A DNA stretch of 64,000 nucleotides from Sphingomonas sp. Leaf230 (GCF_001421745.1 NZ_LMKW01000009.1:529132-593131), one strand, 5' to 3'; counted from the stretch's first letter, positions 52,801 through 63,248 are shown. The notes: generated from the sequence alone by a model not told the origin. Made by a program: numbers and translations.

Positions 52801-53966
52801 AGCTCGCGGATAAGCGCGACGCGTATCTGACGAAAGTCGACCAAACGACGGCTGCCACGAAGGAGGATACCGAGCAGCTACAGCAGCAGGTGAACCTTAC
52901 CGGTCAGTTGCTGCTGGCTGCGCAGCGTGAAGCCGCGATTGAGGATGCGGTCCGGAAGGCGAAGGAAGACGCAAAACAGCAGGGCATTGACCCTGATGAC
53001 GCCGGACTCGCGCTCAGGATCGAAGCGCTGAAGGGCGTCACCGGTGCGTATTTCGAGGCTGCCCATGCAAAGGATGCGTTCGAAGCGCAGCGTAGCGACG
53101 TCGACAAACCGGTCGCGGATATGACTGCGCAGCGCGATGCCATGCGCGACCAAATATCGTTTCTGCGTGACAGTGGGTTTAACGCGGAAGCCGACAAGCT
53201 GATGCCGTTGCTGGGACAGGTCAACGGCCAGCTGCAGGGCGCCATCGATAAGGCGATCGCGTTCTATGCGGCGCTGTCACCGATCAACAATCCGCTGGCG
53301 CTGACGGCTGCGCAGTTGGACGCGATCATCCTGAAGCTCGGTCTGGCAAAACAGACCGCGCAGGAATGGGGGACCGTGCTCGGTATATCGGCAGAGCAGA
53401 TCGCCAACGCCTTTGCGAATGCGCTGACGGCGTCGATCGACGGATTCGTCCAGGCTCTGGTTGATGGGGAAAACGCATTCGGTGCGCTGAAAGACGCGTT
53501 CCTGGATTTCGCGGGCAACTTCCTGCGATTGATCGCCCAGATGATCCTGCAGCAGATCGCGCTGAATATTGCGAAGGGCATACTGAGCGCCGTTGGCGTC
53601 GCCGTACCGACACCCACGAACCACAACGGCGGTATCGCGGGCGTCAACCGGTCGAGCACCCGCATGGCCGATCCCAGTATTTTCGCTGCAGCGGCCCGGT
53701 TCCACACCGGCGGTATTGCTGGCCTACGTGCTGATGAAGTGCCGATCATCGCGCAGAAGGGTGAAGAGATCCTGACCCGCGGTGATCCCCGTCACCGCGC
53801 GAACGGTGGACTGGGCGGCGGTGGTGCCGCGCCGGACATTAAAATCATCAACGCGATCGATGCCGGCGACTTCGTCAGCAAGGGCCTCGACAGCGGAGTG
53901 GGCGGTAAGGCGCTGATGAACTACATCCGGGCGAACAGTGGCGCGATCAAGCAGGTGATCGGCTGA
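49890..53966 (+). CDS. Phage tail length tape-measure protein with M23 peptidase domain
   Basis: A 1358-residue, apparently complete tape-measure protein. Residues ~1-360 are Ala-rich coiled coil. KPYELQNLGYQVNDVVTQLASGTSLTQTLAQQGGQIL (~378) is a conserved tape-measure segment, followed by hydrophobic helices (~425-445). Residues ~815-955 are an M23/lysostaphin-type peptidase with HKGIDYA and HLHYTV zinc ligands, which would cut peptidoglycan at DNA entry. The C-terminus FHTGGIAGLRADEVPIIAQKGEEIL is typical of the family. The only other possible tail gene in the island is the small one before it. Confidence 0.92.
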   Translation: MSARPQVDTVLVIKARDEATKAVTAIGSALQQLIGTQQKVAAGSETAASGMQQILGVLAQLDKAYAKTADATDSGAAALERQNRAIAASKAQYSSLEAQQRGAARAADQLRVALVEALVNDGDADVIRAQLVEVTSEMHRLESEAGKLQRTIAQQEVGYTRAASGMAELERTTRLAGAISTFAAQEADDYTRSLNAQTAAAENNANVLKNIARVTGTDRGAATDNGASFSALDGQAAKIEAAANAERDRAQATELTNNALRARARIDGNGGTAGRAADTVFAQQLRDEEAAATEAARAEKELTAATTRLRAELNPLSAIQEKLNTELAEANRLYAAGKISATELAGATALLKGNATSAAAALNGRNGIGAGGKPSLFGLKPYELQNLGYQVNDVVTQLASGTSLTQTLAQQGGQILQLFPRVGSSIVAAFTNPALIAFVATVGVVVLALKNAGDEAERTRKFMGLLAASADGSTYGAAQLSKASEALDHYGLSAADAVTVVRGFVKDGVDPTRIIEFGKASQDLADVLGIKVVDAAQQVGEAFTGGYESVKKLDDATNFLTSAQRDNIKSLFDQGKAADARNEALRIFSDQQEDAANKMRGSWSEAARSLSGAWQDFLNVLSDTAPIKQAAKDMENLGRIASQAIRAIAGATTAADVTAQIARANQVISNLEGAKSAQPNLAAAYEADIVKIRKQIVGWQSDLAKLNGTEKDVTDTVAVRGELQKKQSADLVTATEAAKSEKTVLEATNEARRTATEYVEKNFKFASDAAKQAYIGQKAEEARTAALKKAADERKREANEAKRLADEAKRERERLAKQTVFQAPVDGRISSGFGARAAPKAGASTFHKGIDYAVPADTTVRAPASGVVVETGYDSKLGKFVYIDHGKGTISKFGHLSDNSVVEKGQVVTAGQAIAKSGNTGNSTGAHLHYTVTVNGKHVDPTKGLFPADGKSRFQVDQADAIGNYDDAQEKLADKRDAYLTKVDQTTAATKEDTEQLQQQVNLTGQLLLAAQREAAIEDAVRKAKEDAKQQGIDPDDAGLALRIEALKGVTGAYFEAAHAKDAFEAQRSDVDKPVADMTAQRDAMRDQISFLRDSGFNAEADKLMPLLGQVNGQLQGAIDKAIAFYAALSPINNPLALTAAQLDAIILKLGLAKQTAQEWGTVLGISAEQIANAFANALTASIDGFVQALVDGENAFGALKDAFLDFAGNFLRLIAQMILQQIALNIAKGILSAVGVAVPTPTNHNGGIAGVNRSSTRMADPSIFAAAARFHTGGIAGLRADEVPIIAQKGEEILTRGDPRHRANGGLGGGGAAPDIKIINAIDAGDFVSKGLDSGVGGKALMNYIRANSGAIKQVIG

Positions 53967-54015
53967 TTCGGTTGTCCGCTGTCGCGCGAAGATGTCTATG
54001 GGCGACCCAACAAGG

Positions 54016-54053
54016 AGGATGCGGTACCAATAGTCTCGCTGTTGCCGCATCCT
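54016..54053 (+). terminator. Hairpin after the tape-measure gene
   Basis: Nine-bp arms AGGATGCGG / CCGCATCCT with a 20-nt loop, about 50 bp after the stop codon. Confidence 0.4.
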
Positions 54054-54077
54054 ATGCCCTAGCGACTTGCCCATGGC

Positions 54078-54097
54078 AGGGCAGAAAGTAGGGCAGA
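54078..54097 (+). promoter_or_regulatory. Putative integrase arm-site pair (right end)
   Basis: AGGGCAGA at 54078-54085 and again at 54090-54097, same orientation, 43-62 bp inside the right att repeat. The identical word lies just inside the left end at 25812. Confidence 0.45.
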
Positions 54098-54139
54098 ACT
54101 CGCTAACCGGCAAAATATCGTTATTTTTCAATGGGTTAT

Positions 54140-54153
54140 GGCGGAAGAGGTGG
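54140..54153. repeat. attR direct repeat (tRNA-Ser 3' end)
   Basis: TGGCGGAAGAGGTG; forms the last 14 bases of the tRNA-Ser gene on the minus strand and matches 25664-25677 exactly. Confidence 0.85.
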
Positions 54154-54228
54154 GATTCGAACCCACGGATGAGTTACCCCATCGCTGGTTTTCAAGACCA
54201 GTTCCTTAAACCACTCGGACACTCTTCC
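54140..54228 (-). tRNA. tRNA-Ser (anticodon UGA)
   Basis: On the minus strand an 89-nt gene folds as a class II tRNA: acceptor GGAAGAG pairs with CTCTTCC, followed by G and encoded CCA. The anticodon arm CTGGT-CTTGAAA-ACCAG gives anticodon TGA (reads UCA). A long variable arm and a GTGGG-TTCGAAT-CCCAC T-arm are present. It is the attachment gene of the island and remains intact. Confidence 0.97.
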
Positions 54229-54368
54229 ACGCCGTGACCCGGCGAGCCGGGAGGACGGCGTCTAAGCGGAGAGCGTCACGATCGCAACCACCGCGATGTG
54301 CTGATCTGGTATGTCCGGGCACGTGCGTGCGATTGCGCAGGGGGCGGAGCGTCGGCTAGGCCCGATCC

Positions 54369-54635
54369 ATGGACCTCGACGCGATCTCGCAGCATTTCTT
54401 CGGCACGACCGACATCGATACGCTCAGCCCCGAGGCGCTGGAGGCGGGACGCGAGCGCGTGTCGATCGCGTTCGGGACCGAGCGGGAGGCGGGGCGGCGG
54501 TTTGCGCTCTGGGCGGTCCTGTGTGCGACCGGCGTCGCGCCCGCGCCGCACGTCGCGTTCAAGGATGCGCGCGAGATCCGCGCGGCCGAAGCCTATGCCG
54601 CGGCGATCGGTTTTGCCGAACGATCCGACGACTGA
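54369..54635 (+). CDS. Small hypothetical protein
   Basis: An 88-residue protein (MDLDAISQHFFGTTDIDTLSPEALEAGRERVSIAFGTEREAGRRFALW...). A helical domain with an even acidic/basic mix; no signal or membrane segment. First chromosomal gene after the tRNA. It converges with the small gene at 54644. Function unknown. Confidence 0.65.
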   Translation: MDLDAISQHFFGTTDIDTLSPEALEAGRERVSIAFGTEREAGRRFALWAVLCATGVAPAPHVAFKDAREIRAAEAYAAAIGFAERSDD

Positions 54636-54643
54636 AGCGATGA

Positions 54644-54796
54644 TCAGGCGGCGCGGCGATCCAGCAGCGCGCGGTCGATCCTGCGGATGAGGTCGGCGAT
54701 CTGCGGCCGATCATAGCTCGCAGTCAGATCGTGATGGCTCGGCGACGCGCACATCCGCTTGCCGACCAGCGCGAAGATATCCTGTTTATGTGCCAT
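54644..54796 (-). CDS. 50-residue hypothetical protein
   Basis: From ATG 54796 (MAHKQDIFALVGKRMCASPSHHDLTASYDRPQIADLIRRIDRALLDRRAA), with GGGAAG upstream. Soluble, helical at the end. The longer frame to 54901 has no suitable start. Function unknown. Confidence 0.6.
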   Translation of the reverse strand: MAHKQDIFALVGKRMCASPSHHDLTASYDRPQIADLIRRIDRALLDRRAA

Positions 54797-54879
54797 CGAT
54801 TCGCTTCCCTTCCAATTCCGCCGGTATGCCGGGCAAGCGTTAACCAAAGGTTCGGGACGGATTCGGATGCGGTTAACCA

Positions 54880-56085
54880 TTGTCGGCGGCGATTTACGCA
54901 ACGCTCGCAGCGGTCCGGCGTTCTAGTCGCACAGCGGCCGTATCGCACGGTCCGCAGCGCGCGGGGATCGATCCACTGACCAGACTATCGCCGGCACAAT
55001 CGCCCGTTCATCCAAAGGGTTGGACCGTCCTGGAAAGCGTTCGCGCGCTCGCGGCGGACTGGGATCGCAGCAACGGCGAGGAGTCGTTTCCGGCCGACCG
55101 CGTTGCCGCGTTGCATGAAGCGGGGGCGCTAGCCGAATTCATCGACGTCTCGACACCGGCGCGGACCGATGCGCTGGTCGACGTGCTGCGGGCGATTGGC
55201 GGCGCAGACCTGAGTCTTGGCCGCGTATTCGAAGGCCATGTGAATGCGGCCCAGCTTGTTTCCGCCTACGGCGACGATGCGCAGCGGGCAGCCTTGGCGG
55301 ACGATCTGGCAGCCGGTCGCGTGTTCGGCGTCTGGAATACCGAGCCGACCCCCGGCCTCTCGATCCGGCAGTCCGCGCCCGACCGCTGGGTGCTCGACGG
55401 CCGCAAGAGTTTCGCGACGGGGGCGGGGCATCTCGACCGCATCCTGGTGACCGCGCGCGATGCGACCGGCGGCAAGCAACTCGTCCTAGTGCCGATCGCG
55501 GGCGAAACCGCACGCGCCGACAATAGCGGGTGGCAGGTCCGCGGGATGCGCGGGACGTGCAGCGGGCTCTTCGATTTTTCCGGCATGCCGATCGGTCCGG
55601 AGGGGATGATCGGTGTGCCCGACGTGTACGAGACCGAACCACGGTTCAGTGCCGGCGCGTGGCGGTTCACCGCGGTACAGCTCGGCGCGATCGAGGCGCT
55701 GGTTCGGCATCTGCGCGATCATCTCGTCGCAACCGGCAAGGGCGACGACGCGATCCAGCGTGCGCGGTTCGCGACGTGTCTGACCGAAACGCGGAGTGCA
55801 GGGCTGTGGGTTCGCCGCGCTGCACACCTTGCGGAGACGCAGGCGGCGGAGGCGATCCCTTTCGTGCTGATGACGCGGGGCATCGTCGAGGAAGCGGGCT
55901 TGAAGACGATGGAGGCGGCGGCGCGCTCGGTCGGCACCGCGTCGTTCTTCGCGGCCAGCCGGATCGACCGGATCACGCGGGATCTGGGGCTCTACCTGCG
56001 TCAGCCGGTGCCGGATCAGGCGCGCGACCGGGCGGCGGCGGCGTGGCTAGAGGATGATTGCTGGGGCGACGATCGGTGGTGGTAG
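54880..56085 (+). CDS. Acyl-CoA dehydrogenase-like flavoprotein
   Basis: About 401 residues with an acyl-CoA dehydrogenase layout: N-terminal helices (SFPADRVAALHEAGALAEF), a beta domain with GVWNTEPTPG and VLDGRKSFATGAG, and C-terminal helices. The usual catalytic Glu is not obvious, so the reaction is uncertain. The TTG start at 54880 is weak and the true start may be further in. First of three closely packed genes running into the PIG-L and methyltransferase genes. Confidence 0.78.
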   Translation: MSAAIYATLAAVRRSSRTAAVSHGPQRAGIDPLTRLSPAQSPVHPKGWTVLESVRALAADWDRSNGEESFPADRVAALHEAGALAEFIDVSTPARTDALVDVLRAIGGADLSLGRVFEGHVNAAQLVSAYGDDAQRAALADDLAAGRVFGVWNTEPTPGLSIRQSAPDRWVLDGRKSFATGAGHLDRILVTARDATGGKQLVLVPIAGETARADNSGWQVRGMRGTCSGLFDFSGMPIGPEGMIGVPDVYETEPRFSAGAWRFTAVQLGAIEALVRHLRDHLVATGKGDDAIQRARFATCLTETRSAGLWVRRAAHLAETQAAEAIPFVLMTRGIVEEAGLKTMEAAARSVGTASFFAASRIDRITRDLGLYLRQPVPDQARDRAAAAWLEDDCWGDDRWW

Positions 56086-56828
56086 CGCCGGGCGGCAACG
56101 CCTGGAGCAACCTCACGCGGCGCGCACGGCGGATGTCGGCCAGGACGGCGGCGGGGCAGGGGCCATGGCTCGTGCTGGCGCCGCATCCCGATGACGAGAC
56201 GCTCGGCTGCGGCGCGTTCATCGGCTCGGTAACGGCAGCAGGCGGCCGGGTTCATACCGCGTTCCTGACCGATGGCGCGGGATCGCATCCCGATGCGCCG
56301 GGCTGGAGTGGAAAACGGATCGCGGGGCTACGGCGCGGTGAGGCGCAGGCGGCGTTGAAGGCCCTGGGCGGCGAGCAGGACGCGCTCTATCTCGATTGGC
56401 CCGACGCGTCGCCGGCTTCGAAGGGCGATCCGCTGTTCGCGCGCAGCGTCGACCGGCTGGCCGCCTGGTGCAAAGTCCGCGGCGTCCGCCAGATCGCCGT
56501 GACATGGTCGGGCGAACCGCACTGCGATCACGAGGCAGCGGCCGCACTCGCGGAGGCGGTGGCGAGCCGCGCGCATTGCCGCCTCTGGCAGTATCTCGTC
56601 TGGGGCTGGACTGTCCCTGACCTCACCGAGCGCCTGCGCGGCGCCCGCGTGCTGTCGATCGCCACCGCATCCGGTCGCCCCAGACAGCGTCGCGCGATGG
56701 CGTGCCACCGGAGCCAGCGCGGCGGCCGGATCGTCGGCGCGCGCGAGAACTTTCGGCTGCCTAACGCGATGATGCGGCTGATGGATCGGCCGAACACCCT
56801 GTTGCTGGAGACCCGCGATGCGCCGTGA
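56058..56828 (+). CDS. PIG-L-family deacetylase
   Basis: About 256 residues. The zinc motif PHPDDE is in LVLAPHPDDETLGCG, and the third zinc ligand in GEPHCDHEAA. The family removes N-acetyl groups from GlcNAc-type sugars linked to lipids or small molecules. The start is uncertain (TTG 56058; GTG at 56076 or 56079), all overlapping the dehydrogenase gene. The end overlaps the methyltransferase by 11 nt, so the three are coupled. Confidence 0.85.
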   Translation: MLGRRSVVVAPGGNAWSNLTRRARRMSARTAAGQGPWLVLAPHPDDETLGCGAFIGSVTAAGGRVHTAFLTDGAGSHPDAPGWSGKRIAGLRRGEAQAALKALGGEQDALYLDWPDASPASKGDPLFARSVDRLAAWCKVRGVRQIAVTWSGEPHCDHEAAAALAEAVASRAHCRLWQYLVWGWTVPDLTERLRGARVLSIATASGRPRQRRAMACHRSQRGGRIVGARENFRLPNAMMRLMDRPNTLLLETRDAP

Positions 56829-57408
56829 ACACTCGATCGAGCCCGAGTATTTCGAGGCGCTCTACAAGGACAAGGGCGACCCGTGGGAGTTCGAGACCAG
56901 TCCGTACGAGGCGGCGAAGTATGACGAGACCTTGGCCGCGTTGCCGAAGGAGCGGTTCGAGAACGGGCTGGAGGTCGGCTGCGCGAACGGAGTCCTGACG
57001 GCTCGGCTCGGTGCCCGATGCGACGCGTTGCTGGCGCTCGATGTCTCCGAAACCGCGGTCGCGGCTGCGCGCCAACGGTGCGCGGACCAATCGCATATCC
57101 GCATCGAGCAGCGCCGACTTCCCGAAGACGCTCCCGCAGGGACGTTCGACCTGATCCTGCTGTCGGAAGTGGTCTATTACTGGGACAGTGCGGACATCGT
57201 CCGGCTGGCAGCGTACATCCGCTCGGCGGCGGCGTCAGGCGGGTATGTGATGCTGGTCCACTGGATCGGCGAGACCGACTATCCCAAAAGCGGGGACGAT
57301 GCCGTCGCCGAACTGCACGCTGCGCTCGGTGATCGTGTCACGGTCGTTCGCAGCGATCGGCACGAAGCGTATCGGCTCGACCTCTGGCGGCTGGAAGACG
57401 CGGGTTAG
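56818..57408 (+). CDS. NodS-like SAM-dependent methyltransferase
   Basis: A 196-residue methyltransferase. The N-terminus EYFEALYKDKGDPWEFETSPYEAAKYDETLAALP is typical of NodS, which N-methylates deacetylated chito-oligosaccharides. The SAM motif is GLEVGCANGVLTARL, with LILLSEVVYYW later. Downstream of a PIG-L deacetylase this suggests N-methylation of a deacetylated amino sugar. Its last ~174 bp lie opposite the 3' end of the GT2 gene. Confidence 0.85.
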   Translation: MRREHSIEPEYFEALYKDKGDPWEFETSPYEAAKYDETLAALPKERFENGLEVGCANGVLTARLGARCDALLALDVSETAVAAARQRCADQSHIRIEQRRLPEDAPAGTFDLILLSEVVYYWDSADIVRLAAYIRSAAASGGYVMLVHWIGETDYPKSGDDAVAELHAALGDRVTVVRSDRHEAYRLDLWRLEDAG

Positions 57409-58331
57409 GCGGATCAGCGTCTGGGCCTCACGGATTGCGGCGGGTAACGTCGCGAAGCTAAGCTGGTCGCTCGGGTCCGCAGAGGCGGGATTTAGCGCCG
57501 CCGTTACCGCATACGTCTCGTGCAGCGGCGCATCGATCGGTTGGTCGATCCACCGCGCAACCGCGTCCGCCATGCCCCCCGGCGCGCGGCCTGAAATTCT
57601 GCAAGACGTGAAGACGCGGACGTCGAGCGGGTGCCGGACCTGCCCGCCATACGCCCGGATCCGATCGAACAGTGCGCGGTCTTCGGCAACGGGCGGGGTA
57701 GGGGCGCCACCGATCCGGCGGTACATGGCGTGCGTTACCGCGATACTCGCGCCGCCCTCGTAGAAATGGCGCGGCCAGGAATCATGCGGTTCGGTCTCGG
57801 CGCGCGCGCGAAGATAATCGAGCGCGGTATAATAGCGCCCGAGTTGATCCAGCCGCCGCCGTGCCGTCACGCCAAGGCTCGCACGGTCGGACCGAAGCGT
57901 CAGCGCGCGCCCGGCCACGGCGTCGTTACCCGCGTCGATATGCGCAACGATCCGCACGATCCAGTCCGCGGAGACGTTCGTGTCCGCATCGGTCGACAGT
58001 AGCAGATCGGTATGATGCGTGAGCAGTGCGGCGCCAGCGTCCAGCGCAAGGCGGCGTGCCCAGCCGGCGTGCCGCGCACCCGGTAAAAGCGAAACGGCCG
58101 ACCACGCGAGCGTCGCATGCGTCGGCCGCCAGTTCGTCAGGATATCGATCGTGCCGTCGGTGCAGTCGTTCGCCATCGCGACGATGACGACCCTGCCGCC
58201 GTAACGCCCCGCCGCACGATCCAGCGCGTCGAGGCAGCCATGCAGATACTGGTCTTCGTTCTTGACCGGAATGGCGATCGCCACCGCACGCTGAGCGTAC
58301 GGTGGCGACGACCCGGGTTTGAACGAAGCGA

Positions 58332-58335
<4 letters not shown>
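57235..58335 (-). CDS. GT2-family glycosyltransferase
   Basis: Up to 366 residues: [20 protein letters not shown] is the GT-A nucleotide-binding start, and [13 protein letters not shown] holds the DxD-type metal site. The TTG at 58335 overlaps the katE stop by 3 nt; a GTG at 58284 is a good alternative start just before the domain. The final ~58 codons are antisense to the NodS-like gene. It probably acts with the converging dehydrogenase, deacetylase and methyltransferase on one glycan or glycolipid. Confidence 0.78.
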
Positions 58336-60476
<2,141 letters not shown>

Positions 60477-60637
60477 GTGCCGTCCTCGTAGCTTCTCAGG
60501 ACCCACAGCGCGCGGGGCGGGCTAAGAGTTGCACCGAAAACGGCCACTTAACGCAGATCAGCAAGATTGCCGGGCGAGGGATAGAAGGCGGGCCGGAGCG
60601 CGTTGGGGGCGGGATATTCCCAACCGAAAGACTAGCC

Positions 60638-61429
60638 ATGCATATCGACCTGACAGGCCAGGCCGCGATCGTCACCGGTGCCAGTTCGGGGCTGGGGCGC
60701 GCCACCGCGATCGCCTTTGCCGCCGCCGGTGCGCGCGTCGCGGTCAACTACAACAGCAGCGAGGATAAGGCGCGCGAGGTCGTCGAGCGGATCGAACAGG
60801 CCGGGGGCGAGGCGTTCGCCTTCCAGGCCGATACCTCCGACGAAGCCGCGGTCATCCGCCTGTTCGACGAGACGGTCGCGCGGTTCGGCGGGGTCGACGT
60901 GGTGTTCGCCAACGCCGGGATGCAGAAGGATGCGGCCTATGCCGACCTGACGCTGGAGGACTGGAAGCGTGTCATCGACGTCAATCTGACCGGCCAGTTC
61001 CTCGTCTCGCGCGAAGCCGTGCGGCGGTTCCGCAAGCAGGGCGACCGCGGCGTCAGCCGTGCGATCGGGAAGATCCTGTTCATGAGTTCGGTGCACGAGG
61101 TCATCCCCTGGGCGGGCCATGCTAATTACGCGGCGTCGAAGGGCGGCAGCGGGATGCTGATGCGGACGCTCGCACAGGAGGTGGCGGGCGACCGTATCCG
61201 CGTGAACGGCATCGCCCCCGGCGCGATCGCCACTGCGATCAACGCGGATGCGACGGCGGATCAGGGCAAGCTGCTCGAACTGATCCCCTACGGCCGCGTC
61301 GGTGATCCCGACGACGTCGCCCGCGCGGCGCTGTTCCTGGCGTCGGATGCGGCGGATTACATCGTCGGGTCCACCCTGACGATCGACGGCGGCATGTCGC
61401 TCTATCCCGGCTTTCGCGACAATGGTTGA
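60638..61429 (+). CDS. SDR oxidoreductase (glucose 1-dehydrogenase-like)
   Basis: A 263-residue classical short-chain dehydrogenase: cofactor motif TGASSGLGRA, NAG in VVFANAGMQ, catalytic Ser in ILFMSSVHE, and YAASK (Tyr/Lys). The C-terminal GSTLTIDGGMSLYPGF is typical of glucose 1-dehydrogenases. The 8-nt overlap with a GH15 gene supports a role in glucose oxidation. Confidence 0.85.
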   Translation: MHIDLTGQAAIVTGASSGLGRATAIAFAAAGARVAVNYNSSEDKAREVVERIEQAGGEAFAFQADTSDEAAVIRLFDETVARFGGVDVVFANAGMQKDAAYADLTLEDWKRVIDVNLTGQFLVSREAVRRFRKQGDRGVSRAIGKILFMSSVHEVIPWAGHANYAASKGGSGMLMRTLAQEVAGDRIRVNGIAPGAIATAINADATADQGKLLELIPYGRVGDPDDVARAALFLASDAADYIVGSTLTIDGGMSLYPGFRDNG

Positions 61430-63248
61430 GCAAGCCACGACGCCGATCGCCGATCACGGTGCGATCGGCAATCTGGAGACGATCGCGCTCGTCGATACGA
61501 CCGGCTGCATCGATTATCTGTGCTGGCCGTGCCTCGACAGCGCGACGGTATTCGCGCGCCTGCTCGATGCGGACAAGGGCGGGCATTTCGCGATCAAACC
61601 CGATCTCCCGGACGCGCGCGTCGTGCAGATGTACCTGCCCGAGACCAACATCCTGATGACCCGCTGGATGGGCACGCAGGCGAGCATCGACCTCGTCGAC
61701 CTGATGCCGGTGGGGAACGCGGACGAGGACGTGCCGTCGCGGCTGGTCCGCCGGATCACGTGCACGCGCGGCGAGGCGACGATCCGCATCCGCTGTGCGC
61801 CACGGTTCGATTATGGGACCGAAGGGCGAACCGCCTCGGTCACCGCCCGTGAGGCGGAGGTATCGCGCGGCAAGTTCGATCACGAATGCGGGCTCGCGCT
61901 GGCGTTTCACGGCAACGGAGCGCTGGTGGCCGATGGCTGCGACCTGACCGCGGAGATCGTGCTGGCAGAGGGCGACACCGTTTCGCTGGTGCTCAGCAAC
62001 CCGGACGACGTGTCGCTCGATGCCAAGGCACTGGATGCGGTCGTCGAGAAGGACATCGCCTATTGGCGCAAGTGGAGCCGCCAGTCGCTGTACCGCGGGC
62101 GCTGGCGTGAAACCGTCGAGCGTTCGGCGATGCTGCTGAAGCTGCTGACCTCGCGCAAGCACGGCTCGATCGCGGCGGCCGCGACCTTCGGCTTGCCCGA
62201 AGCCCCTGGCGGCGTGCGCAACTGGGATTACCGCGCGACCTGGATTCGCGACTCTTCGTTCACCGTCTACGCGCTGTTGCGGCTCGGCTTTCAGGACGAG
62301 GCGGTCGGCTTCATGCACTGGGCGATGGACCGCGCGCAGTCCTGTTCGAAGGGGCATCTCGGCGTGATGTACGCGCTCGACGGCGGTGACGTCGCGTCCG
62401 AGCGCAAGCTCGATCTCGCCGGGTTCGAAGGCGCATCGCCGATCGTCGTCGGCAACGACGCCAACGGACAGACCCAACACGACATCTACGGCGCGCTGCT
62501 CGATGCGACCTATCTCGGCAGCAAATACGGCGAACCGCTCGCGCATGATTCCTGGCAGGCGATCATCCGCGTCGTCGACCATGTCTGCGATACGTGGCGC
62601 GATCCGGACTCGGGCATCTGGGAAGTGCGCGGGCCGGACAAGGAATACCTCCACTCGCGGTTGATGAACTGGGTTGCGGTCGACCGCGCAGTTCGCCTAG
62701 CGCAGAAACGCTCGCTCCCCGCCCCGCTGGTCCGCTGGTCGGAAACGCGCACCGAAATCAGCGACGATATCTGGGCGAATTTCTGGAACGACGATCTCGG
62801 CCGGTTCGTCCGCGCGAAAGGGGATACGCCCGAGGACAAGGCGGTCGACGGCGCGTTGCTGATGATGCCGCTGGTCCGCTTCATCGGCCCGACCGATCCA
62901 AAATGGCTGGCGACATTGAAGGCGATCGGCGACGACCTGTCCGACGACGGGCAGGTCTATCGCTACAAGATCGACGACGGCCTGCCGGGGCAGGAGGGGA
63001 CATTCGTCGCCTGCTCGTTCTGGTACGTCGAATGTCTGGCAAGGGCAGGTCGGCTCGACGAGGCACGGTTCAACTTCGAGAAACTGCTCGCGCATGGCAA
63101 TCATCTCGGCCTGTTCGCGGAAGAGATCGCGCAGGACGGGACGTTCCTGGGCAACTTCCCGCAAGCGTTCAGCCACCTCGCACTGATCAGTGCCGCCTTT
63201 TATCTCGACCGGGCACTGAACGATGGCGGGCCGAGGGCGTGGGCCTGA
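61422..63248 (+). CDS. GH15-family glucoamylase/trehalase-like glycosidase
   Basis: A 608-residue GH15 protein. The N-terminal beta domain starts PIADHGAIGNLETIALVDTTGCIDYLCWPCLDSATVF, typical of bacterial GH15 trehalases. The (alpha/alpha)6 domain has NWDYRATWIRDSSFTVYALLRLGF, and DSGIWEVRGPDKEYLHSRLMNWVAVDRA probably carries the general-acid Glu. No signal peptide, so it is cytoplasmic. It should release glucose from trehalose or alpha-glucans, feeding the SDR just upstream. Confidence 0.9.
   Translation: MVEQATTPIADHGAIGNLETIALVDTTGCIDYLCWPCLDSATVFARLLDADKGGHFAIKPDLPDARVVQMYLPETNILMTRWMGTQASIDLVDLMPVGNADEDVPSRLVRRITCTRGEATIRIRCAPRFDYGTEGRTASVTAREAEVSRGKFDHECGLALAFHGNGALVADGCDLTAEIVLAEGDTVSLVLSNPDDVSLDAKALDAVVEKDIAYWRKWSRQSLYRGRWRETVERSAMLLKLLTSRKHGSIAAAATFGLPEAPGGVRNWDYRATWIRDSSFTVYALLRLGFQDEAVGFMHWAMDRAQSCSKGHLGVMYALDGGDVASERKLDLAGFEGASPIVVGNDANGQTQHDIYGALLDATYLGSKYGEPLAHDSWQAIIRVVDHVCDTWRDPDSGIWEVRGPDKEYLHSRLMNWVAVDRAVRLAQKRSLPAPLVRWSETRTEISDDIWANFWNDDLGRFVRAKGDTPEDKAVDGALLMMPLVRFIGPTDPKWLATLKAIGDDLSDDGQVYRYKIDDGLPGQEGTFVACSFWYVECLARAGRLDEARFNFEKLLAHGNHLGLFAEEIAQDGTFLGNFPQAFSHLALISAAFYLDRALNDGGPRAWA

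Larger units (their letters stand above)
25664..54153. mobile_element. tRNA-Ser-integrated genomic island, possible phage satellite
   Basis: The unit is bounded by the 14-bp repeat TGGCGGAAGAGGTG at 25664 and 54140, about 28.48 kb apart. The right copy is the 3' end of tRNA-Ser; the left copy follows DUF1178 and lacks tRNA sequence beyond. A tyrosine integrase lies 157 bp inside the left end. Inside are AlpA-like regulators at both ends, a primase/VapE protein, an iteron cluster, an SOS-controlled umuDC operon, cargo genes, an IS and a tape-measure gene. No capsid, portal or terminase gene was seen. Exact excision would restore the tRNA next to DUF1178. Confidence 0.85.

Noticed and set aside
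25664..54153. Whole island as a complete prophage
   Set aside because: No terminase, portal, capsid, head-tail connector, tube, baseplate, lysis or repressor cluster was found. The tape measure and perhaps its chaperone are the only virion-type genes.
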